The translations under genes and the position numbers were made by a program. The notes below the pieces were generated by a model. That model was not told the DNA's origin and did not search any database. It saw only the letters and a list, made by a program, of their open reading frames with translations. 64,000 nucleotides of DNA from NCBI GenBank assembly GCA_022605955.1, contig JAKCOZ010000039.1, forward strand, positions 6,071,501 to 6,135,500, given 5' to 3'. The DNA is from Rallus limicola (Eukaryota > Chordata > Aves > Gruiformes > Rallidae). Positions 36,923 through 46,471 of the stretch are shown here, one piece after another (the first letter of the stretch is position 1; every line of letters starts with the position of its first letter).

Positions 36923-39900
36923 CTAATTACATTGGCTATTCTCACCTAAAATCAAATCCCTTTGAGGTACACATCGAGTTTCTCCATCCTTCTGCATTAC
37001 CCACCAAGTAGAACCAGGTCCTTGAGCAAAAACAATTCCCGACATAGGTTTACCTTTACCTGAAGCAGGGATGACCCAAACTGTCTTCCCTAATATGCTT
37101 TTCATGTGCACCACTGGGACTCTGTCTCCTTCTACAGTACGTGGAAATTTTGACTGGGCGGGGCCAGCCCGATTGGTAGAACCCCTAGAGTTAACTAACC
37201 ACGTGGCTTTGGCCAAATGTGTATCCCAGTGTTTGAATGTTCCACCACCCATTGCTTTCAGGGTAGTCTTTAAGAGTCCATTATATCGTTCAATTTTCCC
37301 AGAGGCTGGTGCATGATAAGGAATGTGGTACACCCATTCAATGCCATGCTCTTTGGCCCAGGTGTCTATGAGAGCATTTCGGAAATGAGTCCCGTTGTCT
37401 GACTCGATTCTTTCTGGGGTGCCGTGTCGCCATAGGACTTGCCTTTCAAGGCCCAGGATTGTATTCCGGGCAGTAGCATGGGGTACCGGATATGTTTCTA
37501 GCCAGCCAGTGGTAGCCTCCACCATTGTAAGCACATAGCGTTTGCCATGGCGGGTTTGTGGGAGGGTGATGTAATCAATCTGCCAGGCCTCCCCATATTT
37601 ATATTTCATCCACCGTCCCCCATACCAAAGCGGCTTCAACCGCTTCGCCTGCTTAATTGCGGCACACGTCTCACATTCATGGATAATTTGTGCAATAGCA
37701 TCCATGGTTAAGTCCACCCCTCGATCTCGAGCCCATCTATATGTTGCATCTCTCCCTTGATGACCTGAGGAATCATGAGCCCATCGAGCTATGAATAATT
37801 CACCTTTATGTTGCCAGTCTAGATCTACCTGAGCCACTTCAATCCTAGCAGCCTTATCTACCTGATGGTTGTTTTGATGTTCCTCCATGGCTCGACTCTT
37901 AGGTACATGGGCATCAACATGACGTACCTTTACAACAAGCCTCTCTAATCGGGTAGCAATGTCTTGCCATAAGTCAGCAGCCCATATGGGTTTGCCTCTA
38001 CGCTGCCAGTTGTTCTTTTTCCACTGTTGCAACCAACCCCACAGGGCATTAGCTACCATCCATGAGTCAGTATAAAGATAGAGCATTGGCCACTTTTCTC
38101 TCTCAGCAATGTCCAAGGCCAACTGGATGGCCTTCACCTCAGCAAATTGGCTTGATTCACCTTTTCCTTCAGTGGCTTCTGCTACTTGTCTGGTAGGACT
38201 CCATACAGCAGCTTTCCATCTTCGCTGCCTTCCCACAAGGCGACAGGAGCCATCGGTGAACAGGGCATATCGCTTCTCATTCTCTGGCAGTTTGTTGTAA
38301 GGTGGGGCTTCTTCAGCACGTGTCACCTCCTCGTCCTCTGGTGACATCCCAAAATCTTTGCCTTCTGGCCAGTCTGTGATCACTTCCACGATTCCTGGGC
38401 GATTAGGGTTTCCTATTCGAGCCCGCTGAGTAATTAGTGCAACCCACTTGCTCCACGTAGCATCAGTGGCATGGTGTGTAGAAGGGACCTTCCCTTTGAA
38501 CATCCAGCCCAGCACCGGCAGTCGGGGTGCCAGGAGGAGTTGAGCTTCAGTTCCAATCACTTCTGAAGCGGCTCGAACCCCTTCATAGGCGGCCAGTATT
38601 TCCTTTTCTGTTGGAGTATAATTGGCCTCAGATCCTTTGTAGGCCCGACTCCAAAACCCCAGTGGTCGACCTCTAGTCTCCCCTTGTGCTTTCTGCCAGA
38701 GACTCCAGGTAGGGCCATTCTCCCCGGCTGCAGTGTAAAGCACATTTTTAACATCTGTCCCTGTCCGGACAGGCCCAAGGGCTACTGCATGGACTATCTC
38801 GCGTTTGATCTGTTCAAAGGCTTGCTGCTGCTCAGGGCCCCATTGGAAATCATTCTTCTTCCGAGTTACGTGGTAGAGTGGGCTCACAATGAGACTGTAG
38901 TTTGGGACATGCATTCGCCAAAAACCTATAACACCTAAGAAAGCTTGTGTTTCCTTTTTGTTGCTTGGTGGAGACATAGCTGCTATTTTATTGATAATGT
39001 CCATTGGGATCTGACGACGCCCATCCTGCCATTTTATTCCTAAAAACTGGATTTCTCGGGTAGGCCCCTTGACTTTACTTTGCTTTATAGCAAAACCAGC
39101 TTCCAAAAGGATTTGAATTATCCTTTTTCCTTTCTCAAATACTTCCTCTGCTGTATTGCCCCATACAATGATGTCATCAATATACTGCAGGTGCTCTGGG
39201 GCTTTACCTTTTTCCAGTGTGGTCTGAATTAGTCCATGGCAAATGGTGGGGCTGTGTTTCCACCCCTGGGGCAGACGATTCCACGTGTATTGGATGCCCC
39301 TCCAAGTGAAAGCAAATTGTGGCCTGCACTCTGGCGCCAGTGGTATTGAGAAGAAAGCATTTGCAATGTCAATTGTGGCATACCACTTGGCTGCCTTTGA
39401 CTCCAATTCATACTGCAGTTCCAGCATGTCTGGTACAGCAGCACTCATACCTGGAGTGACTTCGTTTAGGCCACGATAATCCACTGTCAGCCTCCACTCT
39501 CCATCGGACTTCCGCACTGGCCATATGGGACTGTTAAAGGGTGAGCGGGTTCGGCTGATCACCCCTTGATTCTCTAGTTGACGAATCAGCTTATGGATGG
39601 GGATCAGGGAATCCCTGTTAGTACGGTATTGTCTCCTGTGCACCGTCGTTGTAGCAATTGGCACCTGCTGTTCTTCAACCTTCAATAACCCCACAACAGA
39701 AGGATCATCAGAGAGTCCAGGCAAGGCACGCAATTGCTCAGTGCCTTCTGTCTCCAAAGCAGCTATTCCAAAAGCCCACCGGTACCCTTTTGGGTCCTTA
39801 AAATAACCTCTACGGAGGTAATCTATACCTAAAATGCATGGAGCTTCTGGGCCAGTCACAATTGGGTGTTTCTCCCAGTCCTTCCCAGTTAAGCTCACTT

Positions 39901-40117
39901 CAGCCTCTAACACAGTCAATTGTTGGGATCCACCTGTCACTCCAGAAATGCTGACAGGTTCTGTCCCTACATGATTCGATGGCATTATCGTACACTGGGC
40001 ACCAGTATCCACCAGAGCCTTGTACTCTTGTGGGTCTGACATGCCAGGCCATCTGATCCACACAGTCCAATAAACACGGTTATCCCTCTCCTCCACCTGG
40101 CTGGAGGCAGGGCCCCT
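36923..40117 (-). CDS. pol: ERV Pro-Pol: protease, reverse transcriptase, RNase H, integrase
   Basis: Open without interruption from the codon after the gag UAG to a TAG at 36923-36925, about 1,064 codons. The first possible start is GTG at 40096; there is no ATG near the 5' end, so it is probably made as a Gag-Pol fusion. In order: an aspartic protease (LVDTGAQ, about residue 37), RT with YIDDIIVWG at about 312, RNase H with LFTDGSCR, a conserved Glu in FAEVKAIQ and YTDSW, then integrase with the His-His-Cys-Cys zinc motif (GHQGRD..CETC) and the catalytic triad WQIDY, ESDNGTHF and GKIERYNG, spaced D-X35-E. All catalytic residues are present. The intact frame argues for a young insertion. Class is uncertain: lack of env suggests ERVL-like, while the UAG junction recalls gammaretroviruses. 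Confidence 0.93.
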   Translation of the reverse strand, partial: RGPASSQVEERDNRVYWTVWIRWPGMSDPQEYKALVDTGAQCTIMPSNHVGTEPVSISGVTGGSQQLTVLEAEVSLTGKDWEKHPIVTGPEAPCILGIDYLRRGYFKDPKGYRWAFGIAALETEGTEQLRALPGLSDDPSVVGLLKVEEQQVPIATTTVHRRQYRTNRDSLIPIHKLIRQLENQGVISRTRSPFNSPIWPVRKSDGEWRLTVDYRGLNEVTPGMSAAVPDMLELQYELESKAAKWYATIDIANAFFSIPLAPECRPQFAFTWRGIQYTWNRLPQGWKHSPTICHGLIQTTLEKGKAPEHLQYIDDIIVWGNTAEEVFEKGKRIIQILLEAGFAIKQSKVKGPTREIQFLGIKWQDGRRQIPMDIINKIAAMSPPSNKKETQAFLGVIGFWRMHVPNYSLIVSPLYHVTRKKNDFQWGPEQQQAFEQIKREIVHAVALGPVRTGTDVKNVLYTAAGENGPTWSLWQKAQGETRGRPLGFWSRAYKGSEANYTPTEKEILAAYEGVRAASEVIGTEAQLLLAPRLPVLGWMFKGKVPSTHHATDATWSKWVALITQRARIGNPNRPGIVEVITDWPEGKDFGMSPEDEEVTRAEEAPPYNKLPENEKRYALFTDGSCRLVGRQRRWKAAVWSPTRQVAEATEGKGESSQFAEVKAIQLALDIAEREKWPMLYLYTDSWMVANALWGWLQQWKKNNWQRRGKPIWAADLWQDIATRLERLVVKVRHVDAHVPKSRAMEEHQNNHQVDKAARIEVAQVDLDWQHKGELFIARWAHDSSGHQGRDATYRWARDRGVDLTMDAIAQIIHECETCAAIKQAKRLKPLWYGGRWMKYKYGEAWQIDYITLPQTRHGKRYVLTMVEATTGWLETYPVPHATARNTILGLERQVLWRHGTPERIESDNGTHFRNALIDTWAKEHGIEWVYHIPYHAPASGKIERYNGLLKTTLKAMGGGTFKHWDTHLAKATWLVNSRGSTNRAGPAQSKFPRTVEGDRVPVVHMKSILGKTVWVIPASGKGKPMSGIVFAQGPGSTWWVMQKDGETRCVPQRDLILGENSQCN

Positions 40118-40120
40118 CTA
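40043..40120 (-). promoter_or_regulatory. Candidate gag-pol stop-codon readthrough signal (UAG plus pseudoknot)
   Basis: On the minus strand the gag stop is UAG at 40120-40118. After a 10-nt spacer comes a perfect hairpin: CCTCCA, loop GCCAGG, TGGAGG (40107-40090). The six loop bases are fully complementary to CCTGGC at 40048-40043, 41 nt after the stem, so an H-type pseudoknot can form. Gag and pol are in the same frame. Murine leukaemia virus uses UAG, an 8-nt spacer and a pseudoknot in the same way; function here is inferred. Confidence 0.6.
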
Positions 40121-42019
40121 TTGTTGCTGATCGTATTGGCTGCTCACTGGTGCAGCCTTCTTCCTGACAACATTGCGTTGTGCGATTCTTTTACCTCGAA
40201 GCTCATCTACTCGTGCCTGGAGGGCTGAGGTGGGCTGCATATGCCACTTCCTCATGTCCTCACCATGGTCACGCAGGTAAGACCACAGCTGCCCTCGCAC
40301 CGTGTCTCGTGGTGTGTACCTTCTGTATCCTCCCTTCTGGGATGATGGACGCTTTCTCCTAGTAGCTGCAACATTGCCCCATAGGGGTTGGGAGTTGCAC
40401 ATATGTTGGTCAAATCGTTTGACCAGTTTCTCTACCGCTGCGATCATAGAGTGGGAAACATTGTCCTCATATTTCCGGAGTCGCCAGGACACTTGTTCTA
40501 CAGTTGGTGGATATGCATCCTCCCAGTCTATTGATGCTAGTGAATTGGTGTGCCCTGCTGGTGCACTTCGTACAACCTTACGCCACATATCTGGGGTGCA
40601 TATAACTTCATCAGGATCAGAGGGATTCTGTGTATTGTCCAGATCATAATAAATGATCTCCCGTACAGCTAATTCTCTCAGGTACTGGATAACTGCCTCT
40701 ATGCTGTTACACTTGGGTGAGTGACATGTAATATATTCCTTTATGGGATACCTTTCCTCCACACTTGACAGTAGTCGCCTCCAGAGGCTGAGGATTTCTG
40801 GCTTTTTCCCAATTTCCTTGTCAATGCCTCCTTCTCTAGCTAGGGATCCCAACTGCTTGGCCTCCCTGCCATCTAATTCCAGACTACTGGCCCCTTGATC
40901 CCAGCATCGGAGCAACCAGGTGATGATGTGCTCACCTGGGCGGCGGCTGAAATCTTTTCGAACCTCACGCAGCTCACTCAGGGTCAGGGATCGTGTGACA
41001 ATCTCTGGCCCTGCTCCATCCTGAGATGCCTGAGATGGCCCTGCTCCATCCTGACATGCTCCAGATGGCCCTGCTTCATCATCATCATCCTTCACTACAC
41101 GAACTGATTTCTTTGTGTGTTTCCTCTTTTGTACGGGAGCAACAGACACTGGCGGGGGTTGGTTTTTTGTTTTATCAGCAGTATCTGCTGTAGGGGTGGC
41201 AGTAGCTGCAGCATTGGTTGGACTAGTGGCAGTAGCCACAGTGCTAGTCACAGAGGTTACAGTGGCTGCAGTGCCAGTCATAGGGGTTGCAGCAGCTGCA
41301 GCATTGGTTGGACTAGTTGCAGTAGCCACAGTACTAGTCACAGAAGTTACAGTAGCTGCAGTGCCAGTCATAGGGGTTGCAGCAGCTGCAGTCTTTGCTG
41401 GTTTGTTTTCATTCCTTTCCCTCTGACAGTGCTGACAGTACTGCCTGTTATCAAGCAGTGTTTTGTAAATAGTGGCCAGGGCCCAGCACAGTGCAGTAAG
41501 GTGTGCTTCTCTGGTAAACTTACAGCAATTCCTTTTCAGATATGCAGTAACTTTACCAGGGTCCTGTAACTGCTCAGGAGTGAAACTCCAAGCCATTGGG
41601 AGTGAGAAAGTACCTAGGTACCTGCCCATGCTCTGCCACATGCCCTGCCACTCATGTTTATCTGGCCTCGCAGAAAACTCTTGAGTGGTATTCATAAACC
41701 TCTGCTTAATATTTGACAACAACTGAACCATCTGCACCAAAGCTAAAAACAACAAAATGCTAGTTTGAATATCCCAGGGATATTGGAAGTTTTTAAAAAC
41801 TGCTAGCAGAGTTGTTGTATTTAGCCCAAAGGAAAAGAAAGCAGTACTCCCACCATACCAGCTGCCGTTTTTAAACCCTCCCTGTCCAAGGAATGGACAG
41901 GGCAGCAAGATCTCATATAAGTACCAGAAAAAGTTCACGATCCTCGATATTACTGAATCATAGACTGTTATCATAAAATACAAGAACAAGAGACATAGGA
42001 ATAAATAACACAGCATCAT
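40118..42019 (-). CDS. gag: ERV Gag-like protein with hydrophobic N-terminus
   Basis: The frame is open from upstream (a TTG at 42040); the first ATG is at 42019-42017, giving 633 residues ending in UAG. The protein starts with strongly hydrophobic segments at about residues 3-21, 25-43 and 86-101. A low-complexity Ala/Thr/Val/Ser region follows, containing a duplicated 30-residue unit, then a basic patch (KRKHTKKSVRVVK), an acidic patch, a helical capsid-like region (LTLSELREVRKDF onwards) and a basic C-terminus (TRRKRPSSQKGGYRRY). No CCHC zinc knuckle is seen; the basic tail may bind RNA instead. Position between the primer binding site and pol supports Gag identity. Membrane segments at the Gag N-terminus are unusual and could replace myristoylation, but this is inference. 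Confidence 0.85.
   Translation of the reverse strand: MMLCYLFLCLLFLYFMITVYDSVISRIVNFFWYLYEILLPCPFLGQGGFKNGSWYGGSTAFFSFGLNTTTLLAVFKNFQYPWDIQTSILLFLALVQMVQLLSNIKQRFMNTTQEFSARPDKHEWQGMWQSMGRYLGTFSLPMAWSFTPEQLQDPGKVTAYLKRNCCKFTREAHLTALCWALATIYKTLLDNRQYCQHCQRERNENKPAKTAAAATPMTGTAATVTSVTSTVATATSPTNAAAAATPMTGTAATVTSVTSTVATATSPTNAAATATPTADTADKTKNQPPPVSVAPVQKRKHTKKSVRVVKDDDDEAGPSGACQDGAGPSQASQDGAGPEIVTRSLTLSELREVRKDFSRRPGEHIITWLLRCWDQGASSLELDGREAKQLGSLAREGGIDKEIGKKPEILSLWRRLLSSVEERYPIKEYITCHSPKCNSIEAVIQYLRELAVREIIYYDLDNTQNPSDPDEVICTPDMWRKVVRSAPAGHTNSLASIDWEDAYPPTVEQVSWRLRKYEDNVSHSMIAAVEKLVKRFDQHMCNSQPLWGNVAATRRKRPSSQKGGYRRYTPRDTVRGQLWSYLRDHGEDMRKWHMQPTSALQARVDELRGKRIAQRNVVRKKAAPVSSQYDQQQ
41211..41390 (-). 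repeat. Two tandem 90-bp units inside gag
   Basis: Units 41211-41300 and 41301-41390 are direct copies with 4 differences in 90. They encode a 30-residue Ala/Thr/Val/Ser-rich unit twice and keep the gag frame open. Confidence 0.95.
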
Positions 42020-42112
42020 GATCGGAGACTGCTTAAACAACAGTACTTATCACAACTTTGTCTTAATTGCAATCGCGTCAGGGTCAGATCTACCGTTATC
42101 CCAACCTTTCGG

Positions 42113-42130
42113 GCCCCACGTTGGGCGCCA
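42113..42130 (-). other. ERV primer binding site, tRNA-Lys type
   Basis: The minus strand reads TGGCGCCCAACGTGGGGC, which matches the 3' end complement of tRNA-Lys(1,2) as used by several betaretroviruses and lentiviruses. It begins 8 bases after the 5' LTR end (spacer 42131-42137), slightly longer than the usual few bases. Confidence 0.9.
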
Positions 42131-42137
42131 AAAAGAC

Positions 42138-42448
42138 TGTCGTGGTTTCACCCCGGCTTGGGCCGAGATCCACGCAGCTGCCTGCTCCTTAAAGTAAAAG
42201 AGCAGGAGAAAAGGGAAAAAGGGGAGGGGGGAAACAAGGGAAGGGAAAAGGAAGGGGCAAATAACTCCAAAACCAAGAAACTAAGAGGCCCGTGGGTTGG
42301 GATAAGGATAGTTTACTAAGATAACAGAAAAATAAAATATATAAAATGCTAACAGGACTATAGAGCAAAAGAATATGAAAATATTGATACACAATGCAGT
42401 TTCTCACCGAACCACACAACTTAGGCCGTACCACCCAGAGCCGTCCCG
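42138..42448 (-). mobile_element. ERV 5' LTR, 3' portion only (R-U5-like)
   Basis: 311 bases ending in CCACGACA next to the primer binding site, 99% identical by hand count to 69-379 at the window start. The upstream part of the LTR (all of U3) is missing: the sequence passes directly into LTR-A3 at the ggagc at 42448-42452. The retained part therefore resembles the 5' end of a genomic transcript rather than a full LTR. Confidence 0.85.
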
Positions 42449-42452
42449 GAGC

Positions 42453-43432
42453 CTGACTGAGGCCGGGCCCATCAGCAATGGTGGTAGCGCTTCTGTGATA
42501 ACAAGGTTTAGAGGAGGGAAAAAACCCACCTGCATGCAGCTGCAGCTGGCAGAGGAGAGCAGGAGCACATGCTGGAGCAGTTGGTGAAGAACTGCAACCC
42601 ATGGGAAGGACTCACATTGGGGAAGTTCAAGGACGACTGTCTCCCATGAGAGGGACCCCACCCTGGAGCAGGGGAAGAGTGTGAGGAGTCCGCCCCTGAG
42701 CGGGAGGGAACAGCAGCAACAACTCATGATGAACTGACGCCAACCCCCATTCCCTGTCCCCCTGTGCCACTGAGGGGAGGAGGAAGAGAAATTGAGAATT
42801 AAGTTAAGTCTAGGAAGAAGGGAAGGGTGGGGTGGTTTAAGATTTAGTTTTTATTTTCTCATTACTCAACTCTGATTTGATTGGGCAATAAATTGAACTG
42901 ATTTCCCCAAGTTGAGTCTGTTTTGCCCATGACAGTCTTCGGTGAGTGATCTCTCCCTGTCCTTATCTCCACCCAGAACCTTTTGTTGTATTTTCTCTCC
43001 TGTCCAACTAAGGATGGACAGTGATCACAGAATCACTAGGTTGGAAAAGACCATTGAGATCAAGTCCAACCGTTCCTGTCCTCTAGTAAACCATATCCCT
43101 GAGCACCTCATCTACACGTCTTTTAAATACAACCAGGGTCAATGGCTGAACCACCTCCCTGGGCAACCTGTTCCAGTGCCTGATAACCCTTTCAGTGAAG
43201 ATTTTTTTTCTAACATCTAATCTGAACCTGCCCTGGCACAGCTTGGGCCCATTCCCCCTCATCCTATAACCTGTTGCTTGGGTGAAGAGATCAACATCCA
43301 CCTCTATACAACTTCCTTTCAGGTAGTTTTAGGTGGCAATAAGGTGCCCCCTCAGCCTCCTCCAAAACAGAGCAGTTACAGATAGAGCAGCTCTGGGGGC
43401 ACCTGGCCTCCAGCCAGAGTAAACCTACTACA
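42453..43432 (+). mobile_element. LTR-A copy A3, 3' part (contains an inserted CR1)
   Basis: Continues the LTR-A sequence that broke off at 36365: ccatcagcaatggtggtagcg, then the ttggtgaagaactgc block, the gaaggactcacattgggg block, the caataaattgaactgatttcc block with polyadenylation-type AATAAA, and gcacctggcctccagcc near 43398. The end is degraded (cctactaca). A CR1 fragment (43024-43364) is inserted near its 3' end. With 36243-36365 it makes one LTR-A of about 0.76 kb after removal of the insertions. Confidence 0.85.
43024..43364 (-). mobile_element. CR1 3' fragment inserted in LTR-A3
   Basis: The plus strand begins atcacagaatcactaggttg and contains cacctccctgggcaacctgt. The minus-strand frame at 43083-43301 reads [16 protein letters not shown] and [17 protein letters not shown], the CR1 ORF2 C-terminus. 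Both sides are LTR-A sequence (gatggacagtg before; gagcagctctgggggcacct after), so the CR1 entered the LTR after it was in place. Confidence 0.9.
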
Positions 43433-45939
43433 ACTCGACACTCAAGCTTATCATTTAATTTGTATATTTTGGTTTCCACCAAAGCCTATTGATTAACACA
43501 CGGCTACCATGCTGTGGGATATTTACAAAGGGGTTACCATCGTTAGAAAAATTAGAATATACTGGAATAAACCAGGAATGCTTCTTGCACATGCAAATAG
43601 TGCTGCAAGTAGCTATTTTCACAGGAAAGCAGACAGGATTGTTATTTGTTACCTTCAGTTAAAAACTATACTGGTTTTCTTCTTAATTAACATAATTAAT
43701 GGCATTAGAAAACAAATTTCAGCAGCTACATATTGAAATGGCACCATGGATCTATACGCAATACTATTTATGGCTGCTAAACATGGTTTAGAACAGTGCC
43801 TTCATGCATGATTGGGCACGTTGCTGTGGCCTCAGGAGGAGATGAAACAAGGGAGGTATGTGCAGGGAGAGCAGCACTCAGGGAATGGATGGAGCTGGGG
43901 CTTTACGTGATTTGGCCACTGCAGCCTCATAGAGTTGCAAAGTGCTGGAGAAGGAGCAAGCCCCTGCTCACTCCTGGCACTCACCATTCCCTTCATGAAG
44001 CTGGTAGGAGGACTCGCACATCCATCTGACTCCCAGGCTGGCCTCTGCCTGCACCGTGAGAGAAAGGCTCGGTGTCATTGTGCCAACGATTCCTGAGGAG
44101 GGGAGAAGGGCCGTCCTCTATGTTGGGTCCAGAAACGTGCTACCTAGATGAGCTCTTTCCTAGCTATGGGACTGAAGGTGCTCCACAGAGCCGGGTCCTC
44201 CCTTATCCTGCTCAGCCCTGGTGTACAGACCATGCGGAAAAAAAACCAATAGTCCATTTTGGTTCCAGGTTTTAACAAGCTTGGGGCTACAACTAGGGAA
44301 TGTCTTTAAAGGAACACAGGTGTGCCTGAGTTTAGGTCCCTCTTTTGTGCACGGGGTTTTGGTTTGTTTTCACTTACACGTTGAAAGAAACCTGGTGCTT
44401 GTCAGAGAAGGAGGGATGGTTTGATGTGGCTTACAAGGCAGATGGAGGCATGTCGTGTCCTACCGCACTCGCTCTGCATGTCTGCCCAGCAGGTGGCTTG
44501 CCCCTGCTCCTTCTGGAGATGAAAGATGTGGCTGCATGGCTAGGCCACTTAGGAACATTTCATCTTCTCAGTGGATTGAAAAGCAAAGTGCCTTCAATTG
44601 TAGGACCTTGCTCCCTCCAAAAGCACTGGAAAAGGAATTACCAACAATAACAAAAGCTCTCTCTGCCACAGATTGACAGCCTAGAATTAGCCTGAAACAA
44701 GCTGCTCTGCAAAACAGTTCCTGGATCATCCTGCTGCTCCTGACAGACACCCAGGCCCCATCCGGACACAAAAGTTGTCTCACAGTAATCTGGTACTGTA
44801 TAATCCCCACACCTCTTTCTCACCTCACCAAGCATGGAAGCAGCTATTCTAGCCAAAAAGTATCAGCAGTGTAACATATGTCCATGAAAAAGGGGGAAAT
44901 ATATTATTATGTTTAAAGTACCTGTGCATGCCACACGGAGTTACACCTCTGGAAGTGCTTCAGAGGACCAGTCTACCCTTAACCCAAACCCTACAGCCTT
45001 TTCCTTAAACAACAGGGGGGAACAACAACAAAAAATAGTGTACAGACTGGACTTCTGTTTAGAAAAAGAAAAAAAATTTTTTTTTTCTTTCCCCATTCTC
45101 CTCAGAGCCAACATAACTGCTGATCATACTTTTCACCTAGTGTTTTGCAGCTGGCTCTGTTCCCTGGCCTGGACAGCTTGTGGGATTTTATGGGAGCTTA
45201 GTGCCAGTGTGAGGATGAGCACAGACACCCTTATGGGTGAACTATTAAGTCAATTCTGTGAATATTTCTCGAGTCTTTCCAAAGGCCTTGAGATTTCTGC
45301 ACAAGTGCTGTATGCCAGTGGCTGTTTTCGGGGAATGGGGTTAAAATATCCCTTCCCCCTGCTACAGCTTCTGCCTTTTTCCAAAGACCCCCCTGGGAAT
45401 GGGACATAGACTGAGTGATGCATTCTGGAAAGGTGCATGGGTCATAGCTGGCTGCTGCTGCTCAACTAAGGGGTGGAAATGCTGTGGTGATGCCTTTCCA
45501 TCAGCAGATGGAAAGATGAAGACAACAACTTCTATGCTGTCCGCACTATTTGCTTGTTTATACTTTAGCTGTGCTCTCACAGTGTATCACCAGGACATGT
45601 GTAACCAGCTCTTCTGCAGCTTGCAGAGCTTTAAACCACCTACCTCCAGGACAGCCAGTTCATTATCAGGCTCCTTCTCTGGGCAAGGGGGTCACTTCGC
45701 ATATCAGGTCTTGGTGCAGAGACTTTTTCTTTGATTTACATCACACAAGTGGTGTGTCATTACAGGGTATTCAGGAAAGCATCACCACACGCCTGCCATC
45801 TGCTGTGGTCTTCCCAACAAATCCACTGTGCTTCTGGCTCCCATTGGACAGTATGTTGGAGGCTGCATGCTGGGCTGGGCAGACTTTTGGTTTCACCCAA
45901 CTTTTTTTTTTTTTTAAATATCATTTTCTTGGCATTGCT
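43433..45939. other. Intergenic sequence, nothing recognised
   Basis: About 2.5 kb without recognised exon or transposon. Homopolymer patches occur near 45066-45088 and 45901-45915. Several open frames above 100 codons exist but lack any family motif and have no supporting splice or start context. Confidence 0.45.
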
Positions 45940-46471
45940 CTCATGGGACCCCACCTGGAGTGCTGCATCCAGCTCTAGGGTCCCCAGTACAGGAAAGACA
46001 TGGAGCTGTTGGAGTGGGTACAGGGGAGGGACACAAAGGTGTTCAGAGAGCTAGAGCACCTCTCCTGTGAAGACAGGCTGAGAGAGTTGGGCTTGTTTAG
46101 CCCAAGAGAAGAGAAGGTTCCAGGGAGACCATATAGAGGCCTTCTAGTACAGAATCACAGAATCACAGTCATTAAAGGGGTCCAACAAGAATGCTGGAAA
46201 AGGACTGTTTACAAGGGCATGGACTGATAGGACAAGGAGTAATGACCTTAAAGTAAAAGAGGGTAGATTCAGATTAGACATTAGGAAAACAATTCTTCCC
46301 TGTGAGGGTGGTGAGTCCCTGGCACAGGTTGCCCAGAGAAACTGTGGCTGCCCCCTCCCTGGCAGTGTTCAAGGCCAGGTTGGATGGGGCTTTGGGCAGC
46401 CTGGTCTGGTGGAGGGTGTCCCTGCCCATGGCAGGGGGTTGGAACTAGATGATTTTGAGGTCCCTTCCAAC
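45940..46471 (+). mobile_element. CR1 LINE 3' end, first part (split by LTR-A4)
   Basis: Contains ctcatgggaccccacctgga, the gcacctctcctgtgaagacagg block (frame 46000-46227 reads [18 protein letters not shown]), the gttcaaggccaggttggatgg block and gatttt-gaggtcccttccaac. The element breaks at ccaac (46467-46471) and resumes at 47558 with the rest of its 3' end. A short cagaatcacagaatcac stretch at about 46150-46167 looks like a small extra CR1-tail scrap. Confidence 0.9.

Noticed and set aside
40096..40096. A separate pol start at GTG 40096
   Set aside because: The frame is open from the codon after the gag UAG, so translation by readthrough is a simpler explanation than initiation at GTG.
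42020..42040. Gag start at TTG 42040
   Set aside because: Two consecutive ATG codons follow at 42019-42014. There is no reason to prefer a TTG start in a vertebrate retroelement.
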